Assembly (NCBI GenBank): GCA_964567045.1
Contig: CAZMLE010000017.1
Coordinates: 1-61,828, forward strand
Source of the DNA: JAFNGF01 sp964567045
GTDB taxonomy: Bacteria > Planctomycetota > Phycisphaerae > Sedimentisphaerales > Anaerobacaceae
Length of the DNA: 61,828 bases
Direction of reading: 5' to 3'
Within the stretch, counting starts at the first letter, position 1; every line of letters starts with the position of its first letter. This document shows, one piece after another, positions 24,689 to 33,183 of this stretch. The notes under the pieces were generated by a model, which was given only the letters and a program-made list of their open reading frames with translations, was not told the DNA's origin and searched no databases. The translations under genes and the position numbers were made by a program.

Positions 24689-25720
24689 ATGAATAACCGG
24701 GAACGAGTTCTGGCCGTACTAAAGCACCGGCAGCCCGACAAAGTGCCTTACGATATCCGATTCACGCAAAAGGCACATAGCAAAATGGCGGAGTACTACG
24801 GCGACCCGGACTTCGACTCGAAACTGGGAAATTGTTTTACCTGGTTCCGACCCTACCCGCGCAACGTGCGCTATCGTTTGGCCGGGCCCGACATCTGGCA
24901 GGACGAGTTCGGCGTGCGGTGGAACCGTTCTATTGACAAAGATATTGGTGTCCCCTGCAATCAACTCGTAACGCCACAAAATATCAATGACTTTGAATGG
25001 CCGGACCCCGGCGATCCGACGCGGTACGATTTCATTAAGGAGGCTATCAAAGAAACCCGAGACAGCGTTACTTTGGTAAGCCTTGGTTTTGCACTCTTTG
25101 AGCGAGCCTGGACCCTGGTCGGAATGGAAAACCTGTTAATATATATGCTGACGGAGGCACATTTCGTGAACCTTTTGCTCGACAAGATTCTTGAATACAA
25201 TCTTGGCATTATTGAGCATGGCTGTTCGCTGGATATCGATATATTCCGCTTTGGAGATGACTGGGGGCATCAGCGAGGACTGATCATGGGCATTGATTTG
25301 TGGCGCGAATTTATCAAGCCCAGGATCAAAGAAATGTATCAGTTGGCCAAATCTCCGCTTGGGGATGCCCAACGGCAAAAGGGCAAATATGTAATGATTC
25401 ACTGCTGCGGCAAGGTTGATGAACTCTTGTCCGATCTGATTGAATGTGGGCTGGATATTTTCAATCCCTTCCAGCCAGAGGTTATGGATGTGTTTGAAAT
25501 AAAGAAACGCTACGGGGACCGACTTTGTTTCTATGGTGGAATCAGCACGCAGCGAACGCTGCCTTATGGGACTCTCATTGAGGTTAAGGACGAGGTCAAC
25601 CGGCTTATCGACGTCGTGGGCGAAAATGGTGGATACATCGCATCGCCTGCGCACGATATTCCTGGCGATGCCAAATCGGAGAATATCGCCGCAATGATCG
25701 AAGTTCTGCAGAACCAGTAG
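24689..25720 (+). CDS. Uroporphyrinogen decarboxylase-family (UroD/MtaA-like) protein
   Basis: About 343 residues of a UroD-type TIM barrel. MNNRERVLAVLKHRQPDKVP opens it, and DEFGVRW, FGDDWG, IHCCGKVDELL and FYGGISTQRTLP follow. Many family members in this kind of genome are not haem enzymes but relatives of corrinoid methyltransferases; the His-Cys-Cys could bind zinc. The ATG at 24689 matches the usual family N-terminus. The 20 bases directly upstream are a dispersed palindrome (24669-24688) that supplies CGAAGG right against the ATG, so the normal ribosome-binding site may have been displaced. A GTG at 24638 would add 17 mostly repeat-coded residues. No neighbour suggests tetrapyrrole synthesis. 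Confidence 0.85.
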   Translation: MNNRERVLAVLKHRQPDKVPYDIRFTQKAHSKMAEYYGDPDFDSKLGNCFTWFRPYPRNVRYRLAGPDIWQDEFGVRWNRSIDKDIGVPCNQLVTPQNINDFEWPDPGDPTRYDFIKEAIKETRDSVTLVSLGFALFERAWTLVGMENLLIYMLTEAHFVNLLLDKILEYNLGIIEHGCSLDIDIFRFGDDWGHQRGLIMGIDLWREFIKPRIKEMYQLAKSPLGDAQRQKGKYVMIHCCGKVDELLSDLIECGLDIFNPFQPEVMDVFEIKKRYGDRLCFYGGISTQRTLPYGTLIEVKDEVNRLIDVVGENGGYIASPAHDIPGDAKSENIAAMIEVLQNQ

Positions 25721-25761
25721 TATCAAATTCTTGAAAGAGTAACGAATTGCTCCAAGAAGTG

Positions 25762-25790
25762 TTGACACTGAGTGAAGCAGCGTAAATAAT
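25762..25790 (+). promoter_or_regulatory. Sigma-70-type promoter for the outer-membrane barrel gene
   Basis: A perfect -35 TTGACA (25762-25767), a 17-base spacer, and a -10 AATAAT (25785-25790). The start codon is about 120 bases beyond the expected start of transcription. The leader includes a small GCCTTG/CAAGGC hairpin near 25841-25864. Confidence 0.55.
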
Positions 25791-25919
25791 GGCTGAAGAA
25801 CCGAAAGTCTGTAGGGAACAAAACGAAATGTTAGGCGGCCTTGCATAGATTTCGCCAAGGCAATAATCGTTCGCAACGTAAGAAAGGATCAGACGGTTCA
25901 TGAATTCAAGGAGGTCATT

Positions 25920-26447
25920 ATGAGATGCTGTTTAGTTACACTTCTGGTTGTGGCATTTGGCCTGATTGGTACTGCCAACGCTGACATAAAACAGGGTACG
26001 ACTGAAATTGCAGTCTTTGGCAACTGGACCGGTATCAACTTTGAGAGCGGCGCTGCCGGGGATGCTGATCACGAGGATTCCGGCGCCTTGGCTGTCGGGC
26101 TGGGCTACTTTCACACCCGCGAAATCGAGTTTGGCCTGCATGGCATAGGAAACTGGTCGAAAGACCTTGACCTGTATAGTCTCGGCGGGAACGTCAAATA
26201 CCATTTTACGCCGGACCTGACGACTGTTCCCTACGCTGGAGCGCAGCTTAATTATAGCTGCTACGATTCCTACAGGCGTGACGAGCAAGGCATAATGTAC
26301 GGCCCTCTGGCCGGGGTAAGGTACTTTGTAAGCAGGTCGGTAAGTATCTTCTTCGAGTACCAGTACCAGATATATGATGGCAGTATTGACGAGATTGTAA
26401 AGGACGCTCACAGCATATTTGTGGGTATCCTGTTCAAGATCGAATGA
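25920..26447 (+). CDS. Outer-membrane beta-barrel protein
   Basis: A 175-residue protein with a clean signal peptide (CLVTLLVVAFGLIGTANA). The rest alternates aromatic and polar residues in strand-length stretches (TEIAVFGNWTGINF, LGYFHTREIEFGLHG, YSLGGNVKYHFTPD, SIFFEYQYQIYDG). It ends in SIFVGILFKIE, a typical barrel C-terminus. AAGGAGGTCATT gives a strong ribosome-binding site. The fold resembles small OmpA/OmpW-like barrels; the role could be a porin or a structural protein. It has its own promoter and is followed within about 25 bases by the modular glycosidase. Confidence 0.8.
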   Translation: MRCCLVTLLVVAFGLIGTANADIKQGTTEIAVFGNWTGINFESGAAGDADHEDSGALAVGLGYFHTREIEFGLHGIGNWSKDLDLYSLGGNVKYHFTPDLTTVPYAGAQLNYSCYDSYRRDEQGIMYGPLAGVRYFVSRSVSIFFEYQYQIYDGSIDEIVKDAHSIFVGILFKIE

Positions 26448-26470
26448 TCCCGACTTGTCGGGACTCAAAC

Positions 26471-29197
26471 ATGAAGAGTCTGCTCCCTATCACACTGATA
26501 GTCGGTATGGCCTGCGCGGGGGGTGCATCTCAAACGCAGAACATGGTCGTAAACGGAGGATTTGAGCAGGATACCAACCAGGATGGAATGGCGGACAACT
26601 GGCAATTTGCCGGCGATAAGGGCGTGACTGTCACTTGGGGGCGGGACGTGGGATTCACAGGCCCATTTAGTCAAAGGCTCACCTGTACGCAGTTCACCAA
26701 CCTTTCCTCGGCAAGCCACGCGATGCTTTGCCAGCTCGACACGCTGAAGCTCCAGAAGGGTAAGTGGTACAGGATTTCTTTTGCCGCCAAACAGCGGGGT
26801 ATCCCCGGTCAGGTCGTATACGTGGGTATATCGGACACGAAATCGTGGTACGACACTGGTTTGGGTGAATCCTTTAGGATGCCGGTCGAGTGGAAGGAGT
26901 TTGAGTTTGTCTTTCAGGCCACGCAAACAATCACAGAGCACATCCGCCTACAATTCTGGTACACCTCAACAGGAACCCTCTGGCTGGACAACGTTCGTTT
27001 AGAGCCCTGCGAACCAATTAGAAAACGGTTCACTGATGTGGTTCCGTCCACCACGGCTGTGAATCTTCTGCCCAACAGCAACTTCGAGTGCGGCGCAGCC
27101 GGCTGGGGAAGTGTTGCCGATCTGCCGGGCTGGGGAGGCAATCTGAATCGGCTTGTCGGCACCGTGGATGACGCCGATGCGAAGTTTCACAAGTCAAGTT
27201 TCAAAATCGCTCTGACGCCGGAGAATATTCCCATCTATTATTTCGATTATTTTCCGCTGTACCGGGTTCCGGTCAAGGCCCCGTTGTTGGCCAATATTGG
27301 CTGGATTTCCGTAGAGCCGGGTGCGCAGTACACACTGTCTGCGTATATGAAAGCCAATTCCCAGGACCTGGTCGGTGTGCTGTCGATAAGACAGGCGTCG
27401 GGGCAGAGTTTACGCCGGCAGGTGCAGCTCAAAACTGATTGGCAGCACCACGTTTTTACCTTCCGACCGCAGGCTGAACAGATTTTTGTCGCCTTGGGCT
27501 TGGATTTGGAAGCATCGAAACCTGCCCGTCCGGCAGGCGGGAAGGAAGCGGGCACATTATGGATTGACGCCGTGCAGTTAGAGAAGGGCGCACAGGCAAC
27601 CGCCTACCAACCGAGATCGGTAATAGAGGTTGGGCTTGCAACAGATCGGCTGGGAAATCTCTTTCGCTACGGCGATGAGCCCCCTGCTTCCGCAGGGGCA
27701 AGCTTGGCCCCGCGCAGGCGGGGCATGACCGCTACGGTTTTCAACGCGGGGCAAGTTGCCCAGTCTGTTAAACTGCACGCCCATACGACAGATTTTGACG
27801 ATGCCATTGTTTATGAGTCTACTGTGCCGGTTGATATTCTGCCCGGGCAGACAGCACGAGTGAGCATCCCCACCGGCGTGCAGCGGAAGGGCTTTTACCG
27901 CCTGCATCTACGAGGCGAAGACGCAGAAGTTGTACTTACCAGGGCGATGCGATTTGCTATCATTGAGCCTTATACCGGCTCGGACAGCTTGTTCGGAATG
28001 AACCATGCCTACCCCTGGCCCCATTTGTTGGATTTGAGTAAGCAAATCGGGCTTTGCTGGTTCCGCGACTGGTCGCTGAAATGGCACGATGTAGAGACGG
28101 AAAAGGGCAGGTTTGACTTCACACAATGCGACTACCAAATCGACCGAGTTTTGCAGCGGGGGCTTAATGTGCTGCCGCTTCTGCCCTTTCCTTCGAGCAA
28201 CTGGTCATCGAGCGCCGCCCCAGAGGTCAAAGTGACGGATGATTATCCTGCCGGCAGAGAGCGGATAGCCTATATGCCGCGGGACGTAAATGATTTCGCC
28301 GCCTACGTGCGTAAGACGGTTGAGCATTATAAAGAACGGCTCGGCGTATGGGAGATTCTAAACGAACCCATTTACACATCCTACGCTCTGCCACGGGAGA
28401 AAGGCTACCAGGTCAAGGACTATGTGCAGCTACTGCGGGCGGCCTACCAGGCGGTCAAGACAGTTGACCCTGATGCGTTGGTTATCGGAGGCATTGCCGG
28501 CCATCCGACGACGTACACCAAGGAATTTGTCGAAATCGGTGGCTTGCGCTGGGCAGATGTTCTCAACTTGCACGCGTATCCGGGCTTGACATCGCCGGAG
28601 GCCTACGAAGAATCGTTGCGGCTTTTACGCGAGCAGATGCGGTCCGCCGGAGCGGACAAGCCTATATGGTTTACCGAAGGCGCATACTATGCAGACGATG
28701 ATAAGCCTGTTGAGCCTTACGACAGTACGTGGCTCAAGCCGGTCGATTCTGAGACAGAAGCCGCCGAATGTCAGGTCAAGTTCAACACGCTGCTATTGGC
28801 TTACGGAGCCGAGAAGATCATTTACCATTCCGGCACGCCCGGCAGCCTGAACAACGAGGAGCTCTCAGGCATATTCTTCGAGTGGGCGGGAGCTCCCCGA
28901 AAGATGTTAGTCACACAGGTTGCTATGGCGAATTTACTTTCGCCGAAGGTTCACAGCCTTGGCGCCCTTGTGGGTCCAGAAAAGGTCAAGGTTTATGGAT
29001 TTGAAAGCGGTGGCCGAACAGTAATTGTCGCCTGGGCGGAAGAAGGTGCACAGCCCAGACCGATAGATCTAACCGGAAAACCGTGGCGGGCGGTAGACTT
29101 GCAGGGCAATGAATTGAAACCTGACAGTGTAGTGCTGACAGGACGCCCCATCTATTTTGTCGCAGAGGGAACGTCGCTCAGGGAGCTTCCGTGGTAG
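26471..29197 (+). CDS. Modular secreted glycoside hydrolase (two carbohydrate-binding domains plus TIM barrel)
   Basis: About 908 residues. The signal peptide is MKSLLPITLIVGMACAGGAS. Two jelly-roll binding modules follow (MVVNGGFEQDTNQDGMADNW; LLPNSNFECGAAGWGS). A clan-A-like barrel then has WEILNEP (about 626, acid/base Glu) and WFTEGAYY (about 733, candidate nucleophile Glu), resembling GH39/GH5 enzymes. The ATG at 26471 starts the signal peptide; an earlier frame start at 26444 has none, and the hairpin at 26446-26463 lies between. Two repeat peptides, PARPAGGKEAGT and PPASAGASLAPRRRG, are spliced into the inter-domain region. The 3' end overlaps the convergent PurF-like gene by 20 bases. 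Confidence 0.88.
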   Translation: MKSLLPITLIVGMACAGGASQTQNMVVNGGFEQDTNQDGMADNWQFAGDKGVTVTWGRDVGFTGPFSQRLTCTQFTNLSSASHAMLCQLDTLKLQKGKWYRISFAAKQRGIPGQVVYVGISDTKSWYDTGLGESFRMPVEWKEFEFVFQATQTITEHIRLQFWYTSTGTLWLDNVRLEPCEPIRKRFTDVVPSTTAVNLLPNSNFECGAAGWGSVADLPGWGGNLNRLVGTVDDADAKFHKSSFKIALTPENIPIYYFDYFPLYRVPVKAPLLANIGWISVEPGAQYTLSAYMKANSQDLVGVLSIRQASGQSLRRQVQLKTDWQHHVFTFRPQAEQIFVALGLDLEASKPARPAGGKEAGTLWIDAVQLEKGAQATAYQPRSVIEVGLATDRLGNLFRYGDEPPASAGASLAPRRRGMTATVFNAGQVAQSVKLHAHTTDFDDAIVYESTVPVDILPGQTARVSIPTGVQRKGFYRLHLRGEDAEVVLTRAMRFAIIEPYTGSDSLFGMNHAYPWPHLLDLSKQIGLCWFRDWSLKWHDVETEKGRFDFTQCDYQIDRVLQRGLNVLPLLPFPSSNWSSSAAPEVKVTDDYPAGRERIAYMPRDVNDFAAYVRKTVEHYKERLGVWEILNEPIYTSYALPREKGYQVKDYVQLLRAAYQAVKTVDPDALVIGGIAGHPTTYTKEFVEIGGLRWADVLNLHAYPGLTSPEAYEESLRLLREQMRSAGADKPIWFTEGAYYADDDKPVEPYDSTWLKPVDSETEAAECQVKFNTLLLAYGAEKIIYHSGTPGSLNNEELSGIFFEWAGAPRKMLVTQVAMANLLSPKVHSLGALVGPEKVKVYGFESGGRTVIVAWAEEGAQPRPIDLTGKPWRAVDLQGNELKPDSVVLTGRPIYFVAEGTSLRELPW
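27680..27727. repeat. GC double hairpin inside the glycosidase gene
   Basis: CCCCTGCTTCCGCAGGGG followed by CCCCGCGCAGGCGGGG, in frame, coding for PASAGASLAPRRRG. It is the same pair type as at 14077-14123 and 16833-16880. Confidence 0.7.
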
Positions 29198-30704
29198 ATA
29201 GCGCCGTGTCCCGTGACACGTCGCCCGGGCGACGGGCGACGAGCGACGAATCAGGTTTCTTTATATCCACTATGTCTACTGTTGGCTTTGGACGTGTTAT
29301 CGCTGGACGTTTGCCGGTCCAGCAATATAGACACAGCTTATCTTTTGGCCTGCCGATAGCTCCTACCATATCGTCCACAGTCTGGTATCTAAGGGTCGTG
29401 ACTCCCAGGTCTTTGGCGATCCAGTCCACCATTTTTTTGTATTTTTTAGAGTTGTGATCTATGTACTGCGACACATCTTCTGGGTCGTGACCTTCCAGGC
29501 TGCGGATTGCTTTGCGGGCCGCAAGCTCATGGGTCGAACGCGTGGAAAAATTGAACTTGCATGGAAACATCAGAGGCGGACAGGCGGGTCTTATGTGGAC
29601 CTCTCTGGCGCCGCAATCCCAGAGTTTCTTTATAGTGAAGTTGCGAAGCTGCGTTCCCCGCACGATAGAATCCTCGCACACCACAATGCTGTTGCTCTGG
29701 ATTATCTCTTTTATGGGTATGAGTTTCATCTTTGCAACCAGGTCACGCGTCTCTTGCGAAGGTGGAGTATAACTTCTGCCGTATCCGGGCGTGTATTTAA
29801 CAAGCGGCCGCCTGAAGGGCTTACCCGATTCCATTGCATATCCTAATCCGTGGGCGCATCCGGAGTCGGGAACCCCGCAGACAAGATCAACGTCAATATC
29901 CTTATCGCGTTTTGCGAGGTACCGGCCGCATCTTTCCCTGACTATTTCTACGTTTATGCCTTCGTAGCTTGATGCGGGAAAGCCGGCATATATCCAGAGA
30001 AATGCGCATATCTGGTTTATATTTGCTGAGCCCGGTGCTCTTGGCACAATGCCGCTCTCATTTATGAGCACTATCTCTCCCGGGGCAATGTGTTTTGTCA
30101 CCTCAAATCCGATATTTGGGAAAGCAGTGGTCTCACTTGTCACCGCCCACGCGTCTTCTCGCTTGCCGACAATAAGAGGCGTGTATCCGAATCTGTCTCT
30201 TGCCGCATATATGCCGTCTCTATTTAGCAGCAGCAGCGAGCAGGAGCCCTCGATGGCCTCAAACATCTTCTCTATTCCATCTATAAGGTCGTTTCCCTGG
30301 TTGATCAGCTTTGCTATCAGCTCAGCGGCGTTAACCGTTCTTTGGCTGAACTCGCTGAAGGATACTCCCTTTTCCAACATTTCTGCTGTTAATTTCTCGG
30401 CGTTTTCAACAAATCCGCTGGTCACAATGCAAAACGGGCCAAATTTTGACTTCAGATAGATGGGTTGCTCATCATAGTCGCTGATAACGCCGATGCCCTT
30501 GTTGCCCTTTATAGTTTTATAATCCTCATAAAACTTTGACTTGAACTGGCTCTGGCTCAGATTGTGTATTCGGCGGGTGAAATCTTCGCCCAGTACGGCT
30601 ATGCCCCCATATTCAGTTCCCAGATGCGAATGGTAATCTGTACCGTAGAAAAGCGTCTCTGCACAATCCGCCTGAAGGCTGACAACTCCAAAAATACCGC
30701 TCAT
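29178..30704 (-). CDS. PurF-like amidophosphoribosyltransferase homologue with Ser at the Cys1 position
   Basis: A 508-residue protein in which an Ntn-type glutaminase domain (MSGIFGVVS; YHSHLGTEYGGIAV; CSLLLLNRDGIYAARDRFG) is followed by a phosphoribosyltransferase domain. That domain has the PRPP motif VVCEDSIVRGT, and KYTPGYGRSYTPPSQ matches PurF. Canonical PurF starts Met-Cys-Gly, and the Cys is the glutaminase nucleophile; here the codon is AGC (Ser). Glutamine hydrolysis should be lost or much reduced, so the protein may use ammonia or do another job. Compare GlmS in this window, which keeps its Cys. The last about 20 residues (LVARRPGDVSRDTA) derive from the CGTCGCTCGT repeat. The HEAT-repeat gene ends just upstream. 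Confidence 0.85.
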   Translation of the reverse strand: MSGIFGVVSLQADCAETLFYGTDYHSHLGTEYGGIAVLGEDFTRRIHNLSQSQFKSKFYEDYKTIKGNKGIGVISDYDEQPIYLKSKFGPFCIVTSGFVENAEKLTAEMLEKGVSFSEFSQRTVNAAELIAKLINQGNDLIDGIEKMFEAIEGSCSLLLLNRDGIYAARDRFGYTPLIVGKREDAWAVTSETTAFPNIGFEVTKHIAPGEIVLINESGIVPRAPGSANINQICAFLWIYAGFPASSYEGINVEIVRERCGRYLAKRDKDIDVDLVCGVPDSGCAHGLGYAMESGKPFRRPLVKYTPGYGRSYTPPSQETRDLVAKMKLIPIKEIIQSNSIVVCEDSIVRGTQLRNFTIKKLWDCGAREVHIRPACPPLMFPCKFNFSTRSTHELAARKAIRSLEGHDPEDVSQYIDHNSKKYKKMVDWIAKDLGVTTLRYQTVDDMVGAIGRPKDKLCLYCWTGKRPAITRPKPTVDIVDIKKPDSSLVARRPGDVSRDTALSTTEAP

Positions 30705-30716
30705 TCTCGATCTCCC

Positions 30717-31583
30717 CTATTGTTGTACTGCCAGTGCGCTTTCAGCCACGTCGCGCAGATAGCGATCGGCTGGGTCCGTTCGAGTATCGCGCAAGTGGGC
30801 GTAAATTTTCATCGCATCCTTTTTTTTGCCCGCCGCAAGGAGATTCTCTGCCAGCAGCAAACAGGCTTGGGCGGCCTTGATCCTCTCATAAGGGTTTTCG
30901 ACATCCGCTCCCTTAAGGAGCACGTCCACCGACCCGGGGTCGCCGATGTTTGCCAGTCCCCAGGCGGCTGCCAACCGGATGTCCCTATCCTCATCACCGA
31001 GTGCCTGCTTCAGCGCATCGACCGATTTTTTGTCTCGGACCACCCCAAGATTCTGTACCACGGTTAACCGACATTTGCCCTTGGCCTTGGGCAGCGCATC
31101 TCGAAGCTGTTCGGCTGCCCCATCTCCAATAGCTGCCAGTGCCTGGGCAGCATATTCGCATAGTTCTTCATCCAGCAGGAATTTGCCCAGCGCACCGGCG
31201 ACTTCTTTGCCGCCGGCCACTTGTAACTGCCGGATTAAGTAGCCCTTTATTTGTTTGGGTCGGTCCCGGTCAAGCTGCCCCGCGGCCAGCGCAGCGAGCT
31301 GTGACGCTAATATCTCAGCGAAGGCACGCCGATGTTTCTTGTCGTTTAGCTTGCATACGTAAAGTGCCAAACAGTGAAGCGCGTATCGCGGCTTGACGTC
31401 ATCTGCCTTACCAGGCTCAACAAGCATGTCAATAAGGCCAACGATGCCGTCACGGCCTGTTTTGTGTATCTCGGTAATGACATTCTCGACCGATTCTTTG
31501 TCAATGTTGCTGAGCAAGCCGTTCTCATCTGGGTCAGGCAGCTTGCTTACGAGCTCAGCAACGGATACTGACGATTTTTCCAT
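30717..31583 (-). CDS. HEAT-repeat protein
   Basis: About 288 residues without signal or membrane segment. The second half has HEAT/PBS-lyase-type repeats (YAAQALAAIGDGAAEQLRDA, VDALKQALGDEDRDIRLAAA, GLANIGDPGSVDVLLKG) forming an alpha solenoid for binding partners. The ATG at 31583 has AAAGGA nine bases upstream; a GTG at 31589 would add two residues. It contains QLAALAAGQL encoded by the 28-bp repeat at 31274-31301. It lies 37 bases after Gfo/Idh/MocA paralogue 5 and 12 bases before the PurF-like gene, so the three may be one operon. Confidence 0.8.
   Translation of the reverse strand: MEKSSVSVAELVSKLPDPDENGLLSNIDKESVENVITEIHKTGRDGIVGLIDMLVEPGKADDVKPRYALHCLALYVCKLNDKKHRRAFAEILASQLAALAAGQLDRDRPKQIKGYLIRQLQVAGGKEVAGALGKFLLDEELCEYAAQALAAIGDGAAEQLRDALPKAKGKCRLTVVQNLGVVRDKKSVDALKQALGDEDRDIRLAAAWGLANIGDPGSVDVLLKGADVENPYERIKAAQACLLLAENLLAAGKKKDAMKIYAHLRDTRTDPADRYLRDVAESALAVQQ
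31274..31301. repeat. 28-bp GC repeat inside the HEAT-repeat gene (copy 2)
   Basis: Identical to 20536-20563; in frame and without a stop in both hosts. Confidence 0.8.
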
Positions 31584-31626
31584 GGACACAATCCTTTCTG
31601 CGGTAAGAGTCTACGGACATTCTTTT

Positions 31627-32895
31627 TTACAGGTGCCACGGCGCCCGCATCGGCTGGTTGACCAGCCTATTGGCTTCTTCGTCGCCGATGATTTGCTCTT
31701 TGGCCGGGTCGTACCTGATTTTTCGCCCCGTCCGTATGGCGATATTTGCCAGATGCAGCAGCGTTGCGCAACGGTGAGCCGCCTCAGCGTGACCGCCGGG
31801 GCGTTTGCGAGTCTTGACCGCTTCGCCAAAGCCGACCAGCGGCTCCGGATCGGGCATGGCAGCGACCTTTCTCCGGCTTTCTTCGTCAAGGTCGTTCATG
31901 CTGACGCCGCGAGGCTCCTGCCGGTTGTACGGCTGTCCCCACTCGCCGCTATCGAGCACCAGAGTAAACCCGTCGGCGTATTTCATTTCCACCCAGCCCC
32001 ACATGCCGCACGCTTCCGGATGTGCCGGCGGGGCGTATGCCTCGATTTCGACCGGGCTGGTGTCGTCCTTGGCATAAATCCACTGGAAGGGGTCAAAAAA
32101 GTGCTGGCCCATATCTGCCAGCCCACCACCTTCGTAGTCCCAGTAGCAACGGTGCGTTCCGCCCGTGCGGTGATGATGATACGGCTTCATCGGGGAGGGT
32201 CCCACGTACATATCCCAGTCAAGATTACTCGGCACCGCCTCCGGCTGTAGATTGACCTTACCACTCCACTCTTTGACCTTAAATCCGCCCCGATTGATGT
32301 ACACTCCCTTACATTCTTTCAGCAGCCCGCTCTTCATAATCTTATGGGTCTCGATGTTCTGCCGGTTCCGGCTCGCGCCGAATCGCCCGTACGTGCCGAT
32401 CTGGAATATGCGTTTGTAGCGTCTCTGAGCCTCGACCACTGCCCGGCCTTCCGCAATGAATCTGGTCATAGGCTTTTCGCAAAGCACGTCCTTGCCGGCC
32501 TCCATAGCCGCAATCGAAATAAGGGCATGCCAGTGCGGCGGCGTAGCGATGGCGACCACCTCGATGTCCTTGCGCTCCAGCACCCGGCGGAAATCTGTGT
32601 AGATGGTCTTATTGTCTGCCCGGTCGCGGAACCTCACGTCGCACTGGGCAAGCATCGTGACATTAAGCTTGTGCTCGCGATTCAAGTCGCTAAACGTTCC
32701 GGGGCCGCGACCGCCGCAGCCAATCAAGGCAGCGCCAACGGTTTCACTGGGCGGCGTCTGGCCGGCCCCGCCTAAAACGTGCCTCGGCACAATGGTCAAA
32801 GCCGCAGCCGCTCCCATCGAACTTTTCAAAAACTGACGCCGTGTCACTCTGTTATTGGATTCCCGCAGAGCAGGGTTCCTCTTACGTTTTCGCAT
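31627..32895 (-). CDS. Tat-exported Gfo/Idh/MocA-family oxidoreductase (paralogue 5)
   Basis: A 422-residue protein with Tat motif VTRRQFLKSS, dinucleotide motif AALIGCGGRGPG, the PPHWHALISI segment and CEKPMTRF holding the catalytic Lys. GAAAGGAG upstream fits the ATG at 32895. The n-region (RNPALRESNN) again derives from a short palindrome (TTCCCGCAGAGCAGGGTTCC), as in paralogues 1 and 3. It belongs to a different branch from the 8323-16110 set (WHALISIAAMEAGKDVLCEK) and heads a small operon with the HEAT-repeat gene. Confidence 0.9.
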   Translation of the reverse strand: MRKRKRNPALRESNNRVTRRQFLKSSMGAAAALTIVPRHVLGGAGQTPPSETVGAALIGCGGRGPGTFSDLNREHKLNVTMLAQCDVRFRDRADNKTIYTDFRRVLERKDIEVVAIATPPHWHALISIAAMEAGKDVLCEKPMTRFIAEGRAVVEAQRRYKRIFQIGTYGRFGASRNRQNIETHKIMKSGLLKECKGVYINRGGFKVKEWSGKVNLQPEAVPSNLDWDMYVGPSPMKPYHHHRTGGTHRCYWDYEGGGLADMGQHFFDPFQWIYAKDDTSPVEIEAYAPPAHPEACGMWGWVEMKYADGFTLVLDSGEWGQPYNRQEPRGVSMNDLDEESRRKVAAMPDPEPLVGFGEAVKTRKRPGGHAEAAHRCATLLHLANIAIRTGRKIRYDPAKEQIIGDEEANRLVNQPMRAPWHL

Positions 32896-33183
32896 AGTGG
32901 CGTTCTCCTTTCAGACTGATAGGGTAACAGAAAGGCAGAATAGTGCAACAAAATAGCAAAAATCTAACCGCAGTCCTCGGGACTCCTTACGGAGAGAACG
33001 CCGGCCAGAAGTGAAAATTGAGCTAAAGTGACTAAGATGCCTAAAGTGAGCTAAAGTGCCTAAAATGACAGCAAACCTGTCATTCTGAGCGAAGCGAAGA
33101 ATCTCCTTTTCATTGGCCAGATCCTTCGGCTCCGCCTCAGGATGACACATAAGTGTCACTTTAGGCACTTGAACAGTCTGGCT
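32896..33183. other. Repeat-filled gap upstream of paralogue 5
   Basis: Multiple CTAAAGTG and AAGTGCCTAAA units lie at about 33021-33065 and 33150-33172. The second MITE-like copy (33078-33147) is between them. Similar units lie on the far side of the permease gene at 34540-34622. No gene is visible. Confidence 0.55.
33078..33147. mobile_element. MITE-like palindromic element, copy 2
   Basis: Ends TGTCATTCTGAGCGAAGCGA on the left and a GCCTCAGGATGACA complement on the right. It contains CCTTCGGC, linking it to the palindrome family found inside genes. No coding capacity. Confidence 0.6.

Noticed and set aside
24689..25720. True haem-pathway uroporphyrinogen decarboxylase (hemE)
   Set aside because: The sequence is closer to the broader UroD/MtaA group, and no tetrapyrrole genes are nearby, so no gene symbol was given.
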